A stretch of 64,000 nucleotides of DNA from Micromonospora sp. DSM 45708. Its GTDB lineage: Bacteria; Actinomycetota; Actinomycetes; Mycobacteriales; Micromonosporaceae. The position numbers were made by a program, and so were the translations under genes. The DNA lies in contig NZ_CP154796.1 of the NCBI RefSeq assembly GCF_039566955.1, forward strand, positions 1,984,001 through 2,048,000. Direction: 5' to 3'. Under the pieces are notes generated by a model. That model ran no database searches. It was not told the DNA's origin and was given only the letters and a program-made list of their open reading frames with translations. The first letter of the stretch is position 1, and each line of letters opens with the position of its first letter. Below are positions 18,431 through 29,000 of this stretch, piece after piece.

Positions 18431-18670
18431 CGGGGTCCTCCTCGGGCACGTCAGGCGCAGTGGGGCACACGGTACCGGCAGATCATCACGGCTGACCACG
18501 TGGCCGTGTGGTCAGCCGGCGATAGGCCATGCGGTCAGCCTGGGATCATGAGCTGGACTCACGAGGTGGGTGGTGCATACGGTGGGGCCCCTGGCCACCG
18601 CTGCTGTCCGGGGCGACCATCCCACCCCTGGACCCCGACGAACCGCAGCAGCCACCCCCGGAGCAGGCCG

Positions 18671-19915
18671 ATGCGTGTCCTCCATGTCAACAAGTTCCTC
18701 TACCGGCGCGGCGGCGCCGAGGGCTACCTGCTCGACGTCGCCGAGCTGCAACGGAGCGACGGCGACGAGGTGAGCTTCTTCGGCATGACCCACCCGGACA
18801 ACGACGCCCCCACCCCGTACGCCCGGCACTTCCCGCCCCGGGTGGAGCTGGACCCGGCGCCACGCGGCGCGGGCCCCCGGGCGGCGGTGGCGGCCCGGAT
18901 GATCTGGTCGCCGGCCAGCCGGCGTGGCCTGGCCCGGGTGCTCGACGAGTTCCGGCCCGACGTGGTCCACCTGCACAACATCTACCACCAGCTCTCCCCG
19001 TCGGTGCTGGCCGCGGTGCGGGCCGCCCGGGTGCCGGCGGTGATGACCCTGCACGACTACAAGCTGGCCTGCCCCAGCTATCAGATGCTCGACCGGGGGG
19101 CGGTCTGCGACGCCTGCGTGACGGGCGGTCCGTTGCGCGCGGCCCGTCGCCGCTGCAAGGACGGTTCGTTCGGGGCCAGCTCGCTGCTGGCCGTCGAGTC
19201 CTGGCTGCACCGCACGACCCGGGCGTACGGGCCGGTGCAGGCGTTCGTCAGCCCCAGCCGGTTCCTGGCCGACGTGATGCGCCGGGCCGGTGTCTTCCCC
19301 GACCGGATGCACGTGGTGTCGCACTTCGTCGACGTCGCCGCGACGGCGGTGAAGGCGGCTCCCGGCGGGCCGGTGGTCTTCGCCGGCCGGCTGGCCCCGG
19401 AGAAGGGCGTCGACGTGCTCATCGAGGCGCTCACCCGCCTGCCCGACGACGTCGTGCTGGAGGTCGCCGGGGACGGCCCGGCCCGCGACGGGCTGACCGA
19501 GCTGGCCCGGCGGCGGGCCCCCGGCCGGGTCCGGTTCCACGGCCGGCTGGACAAGGCCCGGCTGCACGAGCTGGTCCGCTCGGCCACGGTGGTGGCGGTG
19601 CCGTCCCGGTGGAACGAGAACCAGCCGATGGCGGTGCTGGAGGCGTACGGCTGCGGGGTGCCGGTGGTCGCCTCCGACCTGGGTGGGCTGCCCGAGCTGG
19701 TCACCGCCGGGGTGGACGGCGAGGTGGTGCCCCCCGACGATCCGGTCGCGCTGGCCGCCGGGCTGGCCCGGCTGCTGGCCGACCCGCAGCGGGCGTACCG
19801 GATGGGGCGGGCCGGCCGGGCGCGGGTGGAGCGGGACTTCTCCCCGCAGGCGCACCTGACCCGGTTGCGGGAGGTCTACGCGACCGCCGCGCGGACCGTG
19901 CGGGAGCCGGCGTGA
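18671..19915 (+). CDS. GT4-family glycosyltransferase 2
   Basis: 414 residues. The ATG at 18671 gives a start directly on the first Rossmann strand (MRVLHVNKFLYRRGGAEGYL), with GGAGCAGG upstream; the open frame before it is not coding-like. The N-terminal half contains VVHLHNIYHQLSPSVL and a Cys cluster (LACPSYQM, CDACV) seen in a subset of GT4 enzymes. The donor half has FAGRLAPEKGVDVLIEAL and ENQPMAVLEAYGCGVPVVAS. It transfers a nucleotide-activated sugar in the cytoplasm. A 4-bp overlap couples it to sulfotransferase 4. Confidence 0.88.
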   Translation: MRVLHVNKFLYRRGGAEGYLLDVAELQRSDGDEVSFFGMTHPDNDAPTPYARHFPPRVELDPAPRGAGPRAAVAARMIWSPASRRGLARVLDEFRPDVVHLHNIYHQLSPSVLAAVRAARVPAVMTLHDYKLACPSYQMLDRGAVCDACVTGGPLRAARRRCKDGSFGASSLLAVESWLHRTTRAYGPVQAFVSPSRFLADVMRRAGVFPDRMHVVSHFVDVAATAVKAAPGGPVVFAGRLAPEKGVDVLIEALTRLPDDVVLEVAGDGPARDGLTELARRRAPGRVRFHGRLDKARLHELVRSATVVAVPSRWNENQPMAVLEAYGCGVPVVASDLGGLPELVTAGVDGEVVPPDDPVALAAGLARLLADPQRAYRMGRAGRARVERDFSPQAHLTRLREVYATAARTVREPA

Positions 19916-20970
19916 ATCCGCCGGTGCGGGTGCTCTACCTGGCCGGCAGCGGACGCAGCGGCAGCACGCTGGTCACCACCGTCCTCGGGCAGTACCCGGG
20001 GGTCTTCGCCGCCGGGGAGCTGCGCTACCTGTGGCAGCGCGGCGCGGTGGAGAACCGGCCGTGCGGCTGCGGCCGGCCGCTGCGGGACTGCCCGCTGTGG
20101 CGTGCGGTTCTCCGGGAGCTGCCGGTGGAGCGGGCCGCCCCGACGATCGCCGCCGGACTGCGGGGCCGGCTGCGGATGCGCGGGCTGCCGGCGCTGCTGC
20201 GTCGCCACCGGCGGGGGGTCCGGCCGGTGCCCGCGCACCCCGACGACGCGGCGCTGGCCGACCTGTACGCGGCCGTGGCCCGGCACGCCGGGGCCCGGGT
20301 GGTGGTCGACTCGTCGAAGCTGCCCCCGTACGGCGCGCTGGTCGCCGCGCTGCCCAGCATCGACCTGCGGGTGCTGCACCTGGTCCGTGACCCCCGGGCC
20401 ACCGCCTTCTCCTGGCGTCGTCGCCGGGGGCTGGACGGCGACACCGATCCGGAGCTGATGAGCCGGCCGCCGGTATGGAAGGCGGCCCTGCTCTGGCTGG
20501 TGTGGAACACCGTGACCGTCCGGCTGTGGGGTGACCGCGCCCCGGGGGGCTACCTGCGGGTGCGCTACGAGGACCTGACCGCCGATCCGGAGGGGACGCT
20601 GCGCCGGATCGCCGTCTTCGCGGGGGTCGACCCCGCTGGCGGCCCGTTCACCGGCCCGGCGACGGTCCGGCTGAGGCCGACGCACTCGGTGGCCGGCAAC
20701 CCGTCCCGGCACCGGACCGGCCCGGTGCCGATCACCGTCGACGCGCAGTGGCGCCGCGACCTGTCCCGCTGGTCGTACGCGCTGGTCACCGCGCTGACCG
20801 CGGCGGGGCTGCGCCGGTTCGGCTACCGGTGGCGGCGCGGCGGCCCGGGCCCGGCGGGGGCCGAACGGTCGACGGGGGACGGGCGGTTCGCGCAGGGTGG
20901 GCCGGCTGCGGCCGGTGGGTGGTCGGTGGGCGTCGGGCGATCGGGGCCGGCCCGGCACGAGGAGGGCTGA
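19912..20970 (+). CDS. PAPS-dependent sulfotransferase 4
   Basis: 352 residues, GTG start overlapping the previous stop. The PAPS loop is LYLAGSGRSGSTLVTTVL near residue 7, and the 3'-phosphate segment LHLVRDPRATAFSWRRRRGL is near residue 155. LRVRYEDLTADPEGTLRRI is the family C-terminal motif. Three Cys in ENRPCGCGRPLRDCPLW are typical of this actinobacterial subgroup. The last 45 residues are a Gly/Pro/Arg-rich tail without structure. Only 3 bp separate it from sulfotransferase 5. Confidence 0.86.
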   Translation: MNPPVRVLYLAGSGRSGSTLVTTVLGQYPGVFAAGELRYLWQRGAVENRPCGCGRPLRDCPLWRAVLRELPVERAAPTIAAGLRGRLRMRGLPALLRRHRRGVRPVPAHPDDAALADLYAAVARHAGARVVVDSSKLPPYGALVAALPSIDLRVLHLVRDPRATAFSWRRRRGLDGDTDPELMSRPPVWKAALLWLVWNTVTVRLWGDRAPGGYLRVRYEDLTADPEGTLRRIAVFAGVDPAGGPFTGPATVRLRPTHSVAGNPSRHRTGPVPITVDAQWRRDLSRWSYALVTALTAAGLRRFGYRWRRGGPGPAGAERSTGDGRFAQGGPAAAGGWSVGVGRSGPARHEEG

Positions 20971-20973
20971 GCG

Positions 20974-21885
20974 ATGTTGGCGGTGGTGGTCGGCACCGGG
21001 CGGTGCGGGTCGACCCTGGTGCAGGAGTTGTTGTCCCGGCATCCCGGCGTCGGGTTCGTCTCCGGCGTCGACGACAAGCTGTCCCGGCTCAACCTGGCCG
21101 GCCGGCTCAACGGCCCGCTGTACCGGCGCTCCGTGCCCCGTCCGGCGGGGATGACCTCGCTGCGGCACAGCCGCCGGCTGCTGGAGAAGGGCCGGCTGCG
21201 GGTCGCCCCGTCGGAGGCGTACCGCCTGCTGGACCGGCACGTGCTTGCCGGGTTCTCCCGCCCGTGCCGGGACCTGACCGCCGAGGATCTCACCCCGTAC
21301 CTGCGGCGGCGGCTGCGCGCCTTCTTCGACGCCCGGATCGCCCGGCAGGGATGCCGGCTGCTGCTGCACCACGTGACCGGTTGGCCGAGGACCGGGTTCC
21401 TGCGGGCCGGCTACCCGGAGCTGCGGGTGGTCAACGTGATCCGCGACGGCCGGGCGGTGACCAACTCCTGGCTCCAGATGGGCTGGTGGGACGGCTGGCG
21501 GGGGCCGGACAACTGGTTCCTCGGCCCGCTGCCGACCGACCTGCGCCGGGAGTGGGAGGAGTACGACAGGTCGTTTCCGGTGCTCGCCGCGCTGGGCTGG
21601 AAGATGCTGATGGACCGGTTCGCCGAGGCCCGCGCGGCGCACCCCGCGGCGCAGTGGCTCGACGTGCGCTACGAGGACCTGCTCGCCGACCCGCGCGGCG
21701 AGGTGGCCCGGATGCTCGACTTCCTCGACCTGGACTGGTCGCCGGCGTTCGAGAAGGGCTTCGGACGGTACCGGTTCCACGCCGGTCGGCGGGCCGCCTA
21801 CCACGAGGAGTTGGGCGTCGCGCAGCTCGCCGCCGTGGAACGGGTGCTGGACAAGCCGCTGCGGCAGTGGGGCTACCGGGACTGA
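20974..21885 (+). CDS. PAPS-dependent sulfotransferase 5
   Basis: 303 residues; ATG after GGAGGGC. PAPS loop MLAVVVGTGRCGSTLVQELL lies at the extreme N-terminus, and the 3'-phosphate segment VVNVIRDGRAVTNSWLQMGW is near residue 150. LDVRYEDLLADPRGEVARML ends the fold. The sequence GWWDGWRGPDNWFLGPL in the middle is compatible with a lipid or glycan acceptor pocket, which is inference. It is last in the glycosyltransferase-sulfotransferase-sulfotransferase operon and is followed by a hairpin. Confidence 0.87.
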   Translation: MLAVVVGTGRCGSTLVQELLSRHPGVGFVSGVDDKLSRLNLAGRLNGPLYRRSVPRPAGMTSLRHSRRLLEKGRLRVAPSEAYRLLDRHVLAGFSRPCRDLTAEDLTPYLRRRLRAFFDARIARQGCRLLLHHVTGWPRTGFLRAGYPELRVVNVIRDGRAVTNSWLQMGWWDGWRGPDNWFLGPLPTDLRREWEEYDRSFPVLAALGWKMLMDRFAEARAAHPAAQWLDVRYEDLLADPRGEVARMLDFLDLDWSPAFEKGFGRYRFHAGRRAAYHEELGVAQLAAVERVLDKPLRQWGYRD

Positions 21886-21907
21886 CCGGCGTGGCGCACC
21901 GTCGTCG

Positions 21908-21927
21908 GACGCCGGCGCGTCGGCGTC
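21908..21927 (+). terminator. hairpin after sulfotransferase 5
   Basis: GACGCCG and CGGCGTC (7 bp, perfect) flank a 6-base loop 22 bp after the stop. It marks the end of the exopolysaccharide locus. Confidence 0.5.
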
Positions 21928-22024
21928 GTCGGAGCGGTGTGGGCAAAGTTCCTACAGGTGCAGGTGGTGGTGCCGGTCGGTCGGCCCATAGCGTGCCGGG
22001 TCTCGGGACATTCAAGGAGACTGC

Positions 22025-23920
22025 ATGGCTGCAATGGGAACGCCCCTTCGCGCCGGGGCGACCGTACTGTCCGCGGTGCTGCTTGCCGCCCTGGGCGCGG
22101 CGCCACGGGCGGTGGCGGCGTCGGACGAACCGGCGATCGTGGTCCAGGACGGCGTCACCCAGCCGGTGTTCGGCTACGCCGACGCCATCCGGGAACGCCT
22201 GTTCATCGACTCCACCTTCGACAGCGACAACGACGGTCTGCGCGACATCATCGCGTTCGACCTGATGCGACCGGCGGCCACCGCGAACGGGCTCAAGGTG
22301 CCGGTCATCATGGATGCCAGCCCCTACTACTCGACGGTCTGCCGGGGCAACGAGTCCGAGTGCAAGGCCGACCTGGACGGCGACGGCCTGCTGGACAAGT
22401 GGCCGCTGTTCTACGACAACTACTTCGTGCCGCGCGGCTACGCGGTGATTCTGCTGGACATGGTGGGCACCAACAACTCCACCGGCTGCCCCACTACCAA
22501 CGCCAACCAGGACAATCTCAGCGCCAAGCAGGCGATCAACTGGCTCAACGGCCGGGCCACCGCGCGCAACGCGGCCGGCCAGGTGGTCACCGCCGACTGG
22601 CACAACGGCAAGTCGGGCATGATCGGCAAGTCGTACGACGGCTCCTTGGCCATGGCGACGGCGGTGACCGGCGTCAAGGGCCTGACCACGGTGGTGCCGA
22701 TCAGCGGTCCCACCGAGTACTACGACTACGTGCGCAGCAACGGGGTGGTCACCCGGGGCAACAGCTACGTGTCGTCGCTGGCCAACACGGTCACCAACCC
22801 GGAGCGTCGGGAGTACTGCAAGCCGGTGCGCGACGCGATCGGCGCCGCCGACGGCGACGAGCACGGCGACTACACCGCCTTCTGGAACGAGCGCAGCTAC
22901 GTCAAGAAGGTTCCCAACATGACCGCCAGCGTGCTGCTCTACCACGGTCTCAACGACGACAACGTCCGCCCGGACCACTTCAGCAAGTTCTGGTACGCCC
23001 TGGCGGAGAACAACATCCCGCGCAAGCTGTGGCTCTCCCAGGAGGGGCACGTCGACCCGTTCGACTCGCGGCGCGCGGTCTGGGTGTCCACCCTGCACCG
23101 GTGGTTCGACTTCTGGCTGCACGGGGTGGCCAACGGGATCATGGACGAGCCCCGGGTCGACCTGGAGCGGGCCGCGGACGTGTGGGAGACCCACGCCGAC
23201 TGGCCGATCCCCGGCAAGGCCGACACCGAGGTGTTCCTGCAACCCGGCACCACCGGGGCCGGCGGCCTGAAGCTGGTGCCGACCGCCAAGCCGGCGACCG
23301 GCGCGTTCCAGGACAGCCGTACCCAGAGCCAGAACACCATGATCCTCAACCCGGACACGGTGCAGCCGAACCGGCTGGCGTTCCTGTCCGCGCCGCTGAC
23401 CGCGCCCCTGCACATCTCGGGCACGCCGACGGTGCAGCTGCGGGCCTCGGCCGACCAGACCGACACCAACTTCGGGGCGATCCTGGTCGACTACGGCACC
23501 GACGAGCGGGTGGCGCACCGGGCCTCCGGTGAGGGCATCATCACCCTGGCCACCGAGGACTGCTGGGGGCTGAACAGCCCGACCGACGACGGCTGCTACA
23601 AGCAGACCGCCAAGCGGGTCGCCACGGCCGACTACGAGCTGGTCACCAAGGGCATCATGGACGCCCAGAACCGGCAGTCCATCCGCGTCGCCGTGCCGCT
23701 GGTGGTGGGGGAGTCGTACAACTTCACCTTCCCGCTGCTGCCGGAGGACTACGTCTTCAAGTCGGGCCACCGGATCGGCGTGATCATCGTGGCCAGCTAC
23801 CCGCAGTACTCCAGCCAGGCGGACACCACCGCCGCGAACATCACGGTCGCCCTGAAGAGCAGCAAGATCGTTCTTCCGGTGGTCGGCGGCACCACCGCCG
23901 CCCACGCGGCCGGTCTCTGA
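22025..23920 (+). CDS. secreted S15/CocE-type peptidase (Xaa-Pro dipeptidyl-peptidase-like)
   Basis: 631 residues; ATG after CAAGGAG. A signal peptide ends near AVAAS (residue 35). The alpha/beta-hydrolase part has RLFIDSTFDSDNDGLRDII at its start and the nucleophile elbow GMIGKSYDGSLAM with Ser203. The acid/base region is GLNDDNVRPDHF and SQEGHVDPF, giving the expected Asp and His. The C-terminal jelly-roll domain (about 380-631) begins near the HISGTPTVQLRAS segment. This is the architecture of actinobacterial Xaa-Pro dipeptidyl-peptidases and CocE esterases; the Asp-rich N-terminus favours the former. It acts outside the cell on peptides. It appears to be monocistronic. Confidence 0.87.
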   Translation: MAAMGTPLRAGATVLSAVLLAALGAAPRAVAASDEPAIVVQDGVTQPVFGYADAIRERLFIDSTFDSDNDGLRDIIAFDLMRPAATANGLKVPVIMDASPYYSTVCRGNESECKADLDGDGLLDKWPLFYDNYFVPRGYAVILLDMVGTNNSTGCPTTNANQDNLSAKQAINWLNGRATARNAAGQVVTADWHNGKSGMIGKSYDGSLAMATAVTGVKGLTTVVPISGPTEYYDYVRSNGVVTRGNSYVSSLANTVTNPERREYCKPVRDAIGAADGDEHGDYTAFWNERSYVKKVPNMTASVLLYHGLNDDNVRPDHFSKFWYALAENNIPRKLWLSQEGHVDPFDSRRAVWVSTLHRWFDFWLHGVANGIMDEPRVDLERAADVWETHADWPIPGKADTEVFLQPGTTGAGGLKLVPTAKPATGAFQDSRTQSQNTMILNPDTVQPNRLAFLSAPLTAPLHISGTPTVQLRASADQTDTNFGAILVDYGTDERVAHRASGEGIITLATEDCWGLNSPTDDGCYKQTAKRVATADYELVTKGIMDAQNRQSIRVAVPLVVGESYNFTFPLLPEDYVFKSGHRIGVIIVASYPQYSSQADTTAANITVALKSSKIVLPVVGGTTAAHAAGL

Positions 23921-24090
23921 CCGGTTCCCGGGTGGCCGCCGCCGCAGCACCGCTGCGCCGTCGGCCATCCGGCCCGCCCCCTTCCCGCTCGGGTCGCAAT
24001 GGTGACAGGAAGTGTTCGGTAGCTCACCTACGCTCTGGTCGGATACCCGCGGTGGAAGTCACGGCGGGGCCGGCAGGAGAGGTGTGGGCC

Positions 24091-25848
24091 ATGCAGGCAG
24101 AGCGTACGGCTGCCCAGTTGCGCTACGACCAGACGGTGACGATCAAGGCCCTGCCGCGGCCGAAGGAGGAACCGACCCGGCCGACCGACAGCGAGAACCG
24201 GGTCTGCGGCGATGACCTGGTCTCGGCGTTGGAACGGCAGGTGTACAAGACGCCACTGTTCATGGTCGACACCTGGGCGCGGGGGCAGCAGGAGGCTTTC
24301 GGTCAGCAAGGCCCGGCGATCGCGATCGAGAAGTCGTACCGCAAGTGGGAAAGCACCGCACACCTGGAGATCGAGTCGCCGGCGTTGCTGTCGAACGAGG
24401 GCCTGAAGCTGCACTTCAGCGTGACGGGCAACCCGCGGTACATGGCTCAGCCCCACGACCTGATCCCGATCTACCTGGAGACGCCGACCGCGGACACGAA
24501 GAAGCCGGGCGAGCGGCAGCTTTTGGTGGTGGTGATCGAGCCGACGTGGGACTACAACCACTGGGAGATCCGGGTCGAGTACACGCTGCCGCAGTTGGCC
24601 ACGATTCTCAAGATCAATCCGAGCGGCCCAGTGACCGCTCAGACGATCATCCAGCGGTACCGTGAGCTGGGCCTGCGTGCGCAGTGGCTCGGCGTGGCCG
24701 ACCAGCAGCAGGTCCAGGTCAACGGGGTACGCCACGAGAGCGGCGGGCTGGATCAGAAGGGGGGCTCCGGCAAGCTGCGGCTGGTCCCGTACACCCTGCT
24801 GGAACTGGCCGGCACCGAGAACCGGCGCAACACGTCCTGGAACATGAGCGAGAAGCTCAACACCAGCCGCCCGGTGTTCAACACCTTCCAGGAGATCCTC
24901 CAGGGCGGCAAGGAGATGATGACCACCCTGGAGTGCGAGGCGGAGTACAGGCTCGCCCGCGAGAGCGACCTCGACCAGGTCATCGTCGCCATGAACAAGC
25001 TGCACGACGACGGCGAGATGCAGAAGCGGCTGGGCATCCTCAAGATGACCGGCGAGCAGAAGGTGTACGAGGACACCTACTTCGACCTGCCCAACCCGTA
25101 CGATCTGCTGGCCAACCGGATCGTGCTGCGCCGACGGCACCGCAGCAGCGACGCCGGGGGCACGTACCTCTTCGCGCTCAAGGGCAAGACGCACCAGGAC
25201 GGCGAGGGCCGACGGCTGCGCCTGGCGGCGCAGTGCCAGTTGAAGACCACCGCGCTGACGACCACGGCCGGTCAGGCGCTGCTGCGGCGGTTCCTCACGG
25301 ACGACTCGGCCGACAACGCGGTGGGCCGTACGATGCTGCACGCGCTGGACCACGTGAAGCCCGTGATCAACCGCCTGAAGCAGGAGGACATCGTCCCGGC
25401 GTTGACGGTCGTGTCGAACCGGGACACGTTCACGATGACGCTGGCCAACGGCACACAGATCGACTTCAGCGCGGACAAGGCCACCGGCCAGCTCGGCGAC
25501 GGGCGCTCGGCGACCGTGTACAGCTTCGAGTTCGGGGTGGGCCACCCGGCCCTGACCCAGGCCGCGACGACCGGAGGCCCGACCACCGGCGGGGACGGCG
25601 AGACGACCAAGAAGGTTTCGGTCAAAGACAAGATCGGACAGTTCGAGGGCGCCGCGCCGCAGATCGTACGGCCGTACCACGTGCCCGCCGACCTGGTGAA
25701 CCCGGCCGTGTTCCAGCAGCCCGACTACCAGCAGTTCGTCAAGCTGCTGCACGCCGTCGTCACCGACGTGTTCCAGCTCGACATCAAGCGTCTCGAACTG
25801 GGCGGCAACAAGGCCCACGACCTGGCGAGGCTCCTCGGTCTCATCTGA
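24091..25848 (+). CDS. CYTH-domain protein with an unrecognised N-terminal half
   Basis: 585 residues, no signal peptide or TM helix. ATG at 24091 is preceded by CAGGAGAGG; GTG at 24082 is the alternative. Residues 1-270 match nothing I recognise: beta-rich, with VYKTPLFMVDTWARG, AIEKSYRKWESTAHLEIESP and LLVVVIEPTWDYNHWEIRVE. From about residue 280 the sequence follows the CYTH (triphosphate tunnel) fold: the acidic strand ECEAEYRL in the ExExK position (Arg replaces Lys), YEDTYFDLPNPYDLLANRIVLRRR near 325-346, YLFALKGKT, and FSADKATGQ / YSFEFGVG as later strands. CYTH proteins bind triphosphates or polyphosphate with a metal ion. Whether this one is catalytic is open. It lies alone between the peptidase and the SARP gene. 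Confidence 0.65.
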   Translation: MQAERTAAQLRYDQTVTIKALPRPKEEPTRPTDSENRVCGDDLVSALERQVYKTPLFMVDTWARGQQEAFGQQGPAIAIEKSYRKWESTAHLEIESPALLSNEGLKLHFSVTGNPRYMAQPHDLIPIYLETPTADTKKPGERQLLVVVIEPTWDYNHWEIRVEYTLPQLATILKINPSGPVTAQTIIQRYRELGLRAQWLGVADQQQVQVNGVRHESGGLDQKGGSGKLRLVPYTLLELAGTENRRNTSWNMSEKLNTSRPVFNTFQEILQGGKEMMTTLECEAEYRLARESDLDQVIVAMNKLHDDGEMQKRLGILKMTGEQKVYEDTYFDLPNPYDLLANRIVLRRRHRSSDAGGTYLFALKGKTHQDGEGRRLRLAAQCQLKTTALTTTAGQALLRRFLTDDSADNAVGRTMLHALDHVKPVINRLKQEDIVPALTVVSNRDTFTMTLANGTQIDFSADKATGQLGDGRSATVYSFEFGVGHPALTQAATTGGPTTGGDGETTKKVSVKDKIGQFEGAAPQIVRPYHVPADLVNPAVFQQPDYQQFVKLLHAVVTDVFQLDIKRLELGGNKAHDLARLLGLI

Positions 25849-26070
25849 CTCCTGGAACGGCACCACCGGGCACGTGTACACAGGGTGCTACCAACAGCCC
25901 ACCACGAGGCCGCCACGCAGTGTCGACGCTCCCGCGCCTGAGCGGCTGGTGTTGACCTCGTGGCGGCGAGGCGGGTCACGAGCGGCAGGCTGGACGGGGG
26001 TCGCGGCTGTCGGCACGGTCCCTGCCGTCCTCGGCACCGGACATGTTGGAATCGTCGTTGTGGTGATGGC

Positions 26071-29000
26071 ATGCAGTTCCGGGTGCTAGGTCCGCCGGAG
26101 ATCCTTCGGGACGGGCGGGTGGTGCCCGTCGGAGGGCCGAAACAGCAGGCGCTGCTGGCCCTGTTCCTGTTGCGACCCAACCGGTTCGTCGCCGCCGACT
26201 GGCTGGTCGAGGCGCTGTGGGACGGGCGACCGCCGGTCAGCGCCCAGATGACGCTGCGCACGTACGTCGCCGGCTTGCGGCGGGCCGTGGAGCCCGAGCG
26301 GTCCCATCGCGAGCCGGCTCGAATCCTGTGTAGCCGCCCGAGAGGGTACGAGCTGCGGGTGAACGCCGACGCCATCGACGCGGTCCGGTTCGGCGCGCTC
26401 GTGGACCAGGCGGCGGAGGCGTTCGCGGCCGGAGAGCCGGCGGTCGCCGAGCGTCGCTACGCCGAGGCGTTGGCGTTGTGGCGGGGCGAGCCGCTGGCGG
26501 GTCTCGCCGAGCTGGCCGCGGTGCGCCCGGAGGTGACACGCCTGGCTGAGCTGCGGTTGAGCGCCGAGGAGGGCCGTCTGACCGCCGCCGTCGTGGCCGG
26601 CCGGCACGCGTCGCAACTGGCGGAGCTGCGCCGGTTCGTGGCAGCGAACCCGCTGCGCGAGGGGGCTCGGGCGCACCTGATGTCGGCGCTGTACCGGTCC
26701 GGCCGGCAGGCCGAGGCGCTGGCGGCCTTCGACGAGGGGCGCCGGGTCCTGGCCAGCGAGTACGGGCTCGACCCCGGGGAACAGATCCGGGCGGCGCACC
26801 GGCTGATCCTGGAGCAGGCCGAGCCGGCCGGACCGCCCGGGCGGGGTCCGGTTGCGGCCGGCGTGTCACCAGACCGGGGCGCGGACCGGCTGGTGGGTCG
26901 TGGCGCGGAGCTGGCGCGGCTACGGGAATCGCTCGGCGCGGCCACCCGACACGGCGGGCGGGTGCTGGCTCTGGTGGGGGAGGCCGGCATCGGCAAGACC
27001 AGCCTCGCCGCGACACTCAGCGCGCAGGCCGCCGCGAACGACGTCCCCGTGGTCTGGGGCCGCTGTCCCGATGTCGGGCAGGCGCCACCGTTCTGGCTGT
27101 GGAGCCAGGTGGTACGCGCGCTCGTGGCGATGCCGGAGGCCAGCGCCACCGGCTCGGAGAGCCGGCTGGCCGGGTTCGCCGCGGGTTCGCTGCCGGGCCC
27201 GGCGGACGGCGGCGGGCCCGACCCGACGGCGCGGTTCCAGGTTTACGAGGCGGTGTCGGAACTGGTGCACGCGGTGGCCCGGCGGCGCGGCCTGCTGGTC
27301 GTGTTGGACGACCTGCACGCCGCCGACCCGGACTCGCTGCTGTTGCTGCGGTTCCTCTCCGCCGATCTGTCGGCGGCCCGGGCACTGGTGGTGGCCACCC
27401 TCCGCCCGTACGACCATGACCCGGCCCTGGTGGCGACCGTCGCCGAGCTGGCTCGCGGTCGGGGGTTCAGTCAGCTCCGACTCGACGGGCTGGACGCGTC
27501 CTCGGTCGCCGACCTCGTCCGGGACCGGACCGGGGTGGCACCGCCGGAGCCGGTCGTGGCGCGACTCGTCACCCGTACCGGCGGGAATCCGTTCTTCATC
27601 ACCGAGCTGCTCCGGGCCCGGACGGACCCGGCAGCCGCCGCGGAGCTGCCGCCGAGCATCCGGGACACCGTACGGCTGCGTCTCGACGGGTTGTCCGAGC
27701 CCGCCCGACGCTGCCTCGACCTGCTCAGCGTGGCCGGTCACGATCTCGACATCCAGCTGATGGCGGCGGCGCTGGACACCACGGCCCCGGCGGTTGCCGA
27801 GCGGCTCGCCCCGGCCTACACGGCCGCGCTGGTGACCGAGGCCGGACCGGGCGCGGTCACCTTCCACCATCCGCTCATCGCCGAGGTCACCTACGCCGAG
27901 CTGGTCCCGCCGCGTCGGGCCGCACTGCACGCCCGGCTGGCCGTCGCCTACGAGCAGGCGGTGGACGTCGCACCGGCCGAGTTGGCCCACCACTACGGTC
28001 AGGCGATCGGGCTCGGCCACGGTGCGGACCACCTGAGGTGGTCGCTGCTCGCCGCCGACGACGCGACCCGGCGGGTCGCCTACGAGGACGCGCTCGGTCA
28101 CCTGGCACGTGCCGCACACCGGCTGGCCCCGACCGCGCAGGTCCTGCCCGACGCGGCGTCGACCGAACTGACCGTTCAGCTGCACCGCGCGTCGCTGTTG
28201 CAGATGACGGTCGGCGTCGGCAGCGACGCGGTTGACCAGGTCTGCGCCCGTGCCCGTGAGCTGCTGGCGCTCGTGGGGCCGGACGCGGACATCCGGCACG
28301 CGCTCTGGGCACTGGGCGAGCTGGCCGCCAACCGGGCCGAGTTCGCGATCTGCGCCGACCTCGCCGGGCGGCTGGTGCGGGCCGAGGACGACGGCAGCCG
28401 GCTGACCGCCGTTGCCGGCGAGTACCTGCTCGGGGCGGTCGGCTACTTCACCGGCCGGCCGGCCGACGCGGAACGACGGCTCACCGCCGCGATCGACGGG
28501 CTGGGCACTGTCGATCGGGGGCTGCTGCGCCGGGAGGTCGGCCGGCGGCCGGTCCTGGGCTGCCACAACTTCCGGGCGTTGGTCCGCTCGGTACGCGGCA
28601 ACCCCGCTGGTGCCTGGGCGGACATCGCCGATGCCGAGGCCCTCGCCGAGGAGCTGGACGACCCGTACGGCCGGGCGAACGCGGCACTCTACGCCGCCTG
28701 GCTGGCGATGCAGGAACACGACGTCGCCGCGGCCGACGCCGCAGGGCGGCGCTGCCGGGACATCGGACGGGCCACCGGCCTGCCGCACATGATCGCGACA
28801 GGCGCGTTCGTCGCCGAATGGGCTGCCGCGCGCGGCGGGGAGCACGACCGGCTCGAAGCGATGAGCGCCGCCGGTGAGGGGATCTACCGTCCTGGGCTGC
28901 GCTCCACCCGGACCATCACGCTGTGCGCGATGGCCGAGGCGTACCTGACCGCCGGGCGCCCGGAGACCGCGGCGATGCTGGCCGAGGAGGCGTTGGCCGT

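Noticed and set aside
21431..23968. 845-residue minus-strand open frame
   Set aside because: It is antisense to the S15 peptidase and has compositional bias without motifs.
26318..26340. tRNA-like T-arm (GGCTCGAATCC)
   Set aside because: It lies within the coding frame of the SARP winged helix, and no acceptor, D or anticodon stems are found around it.
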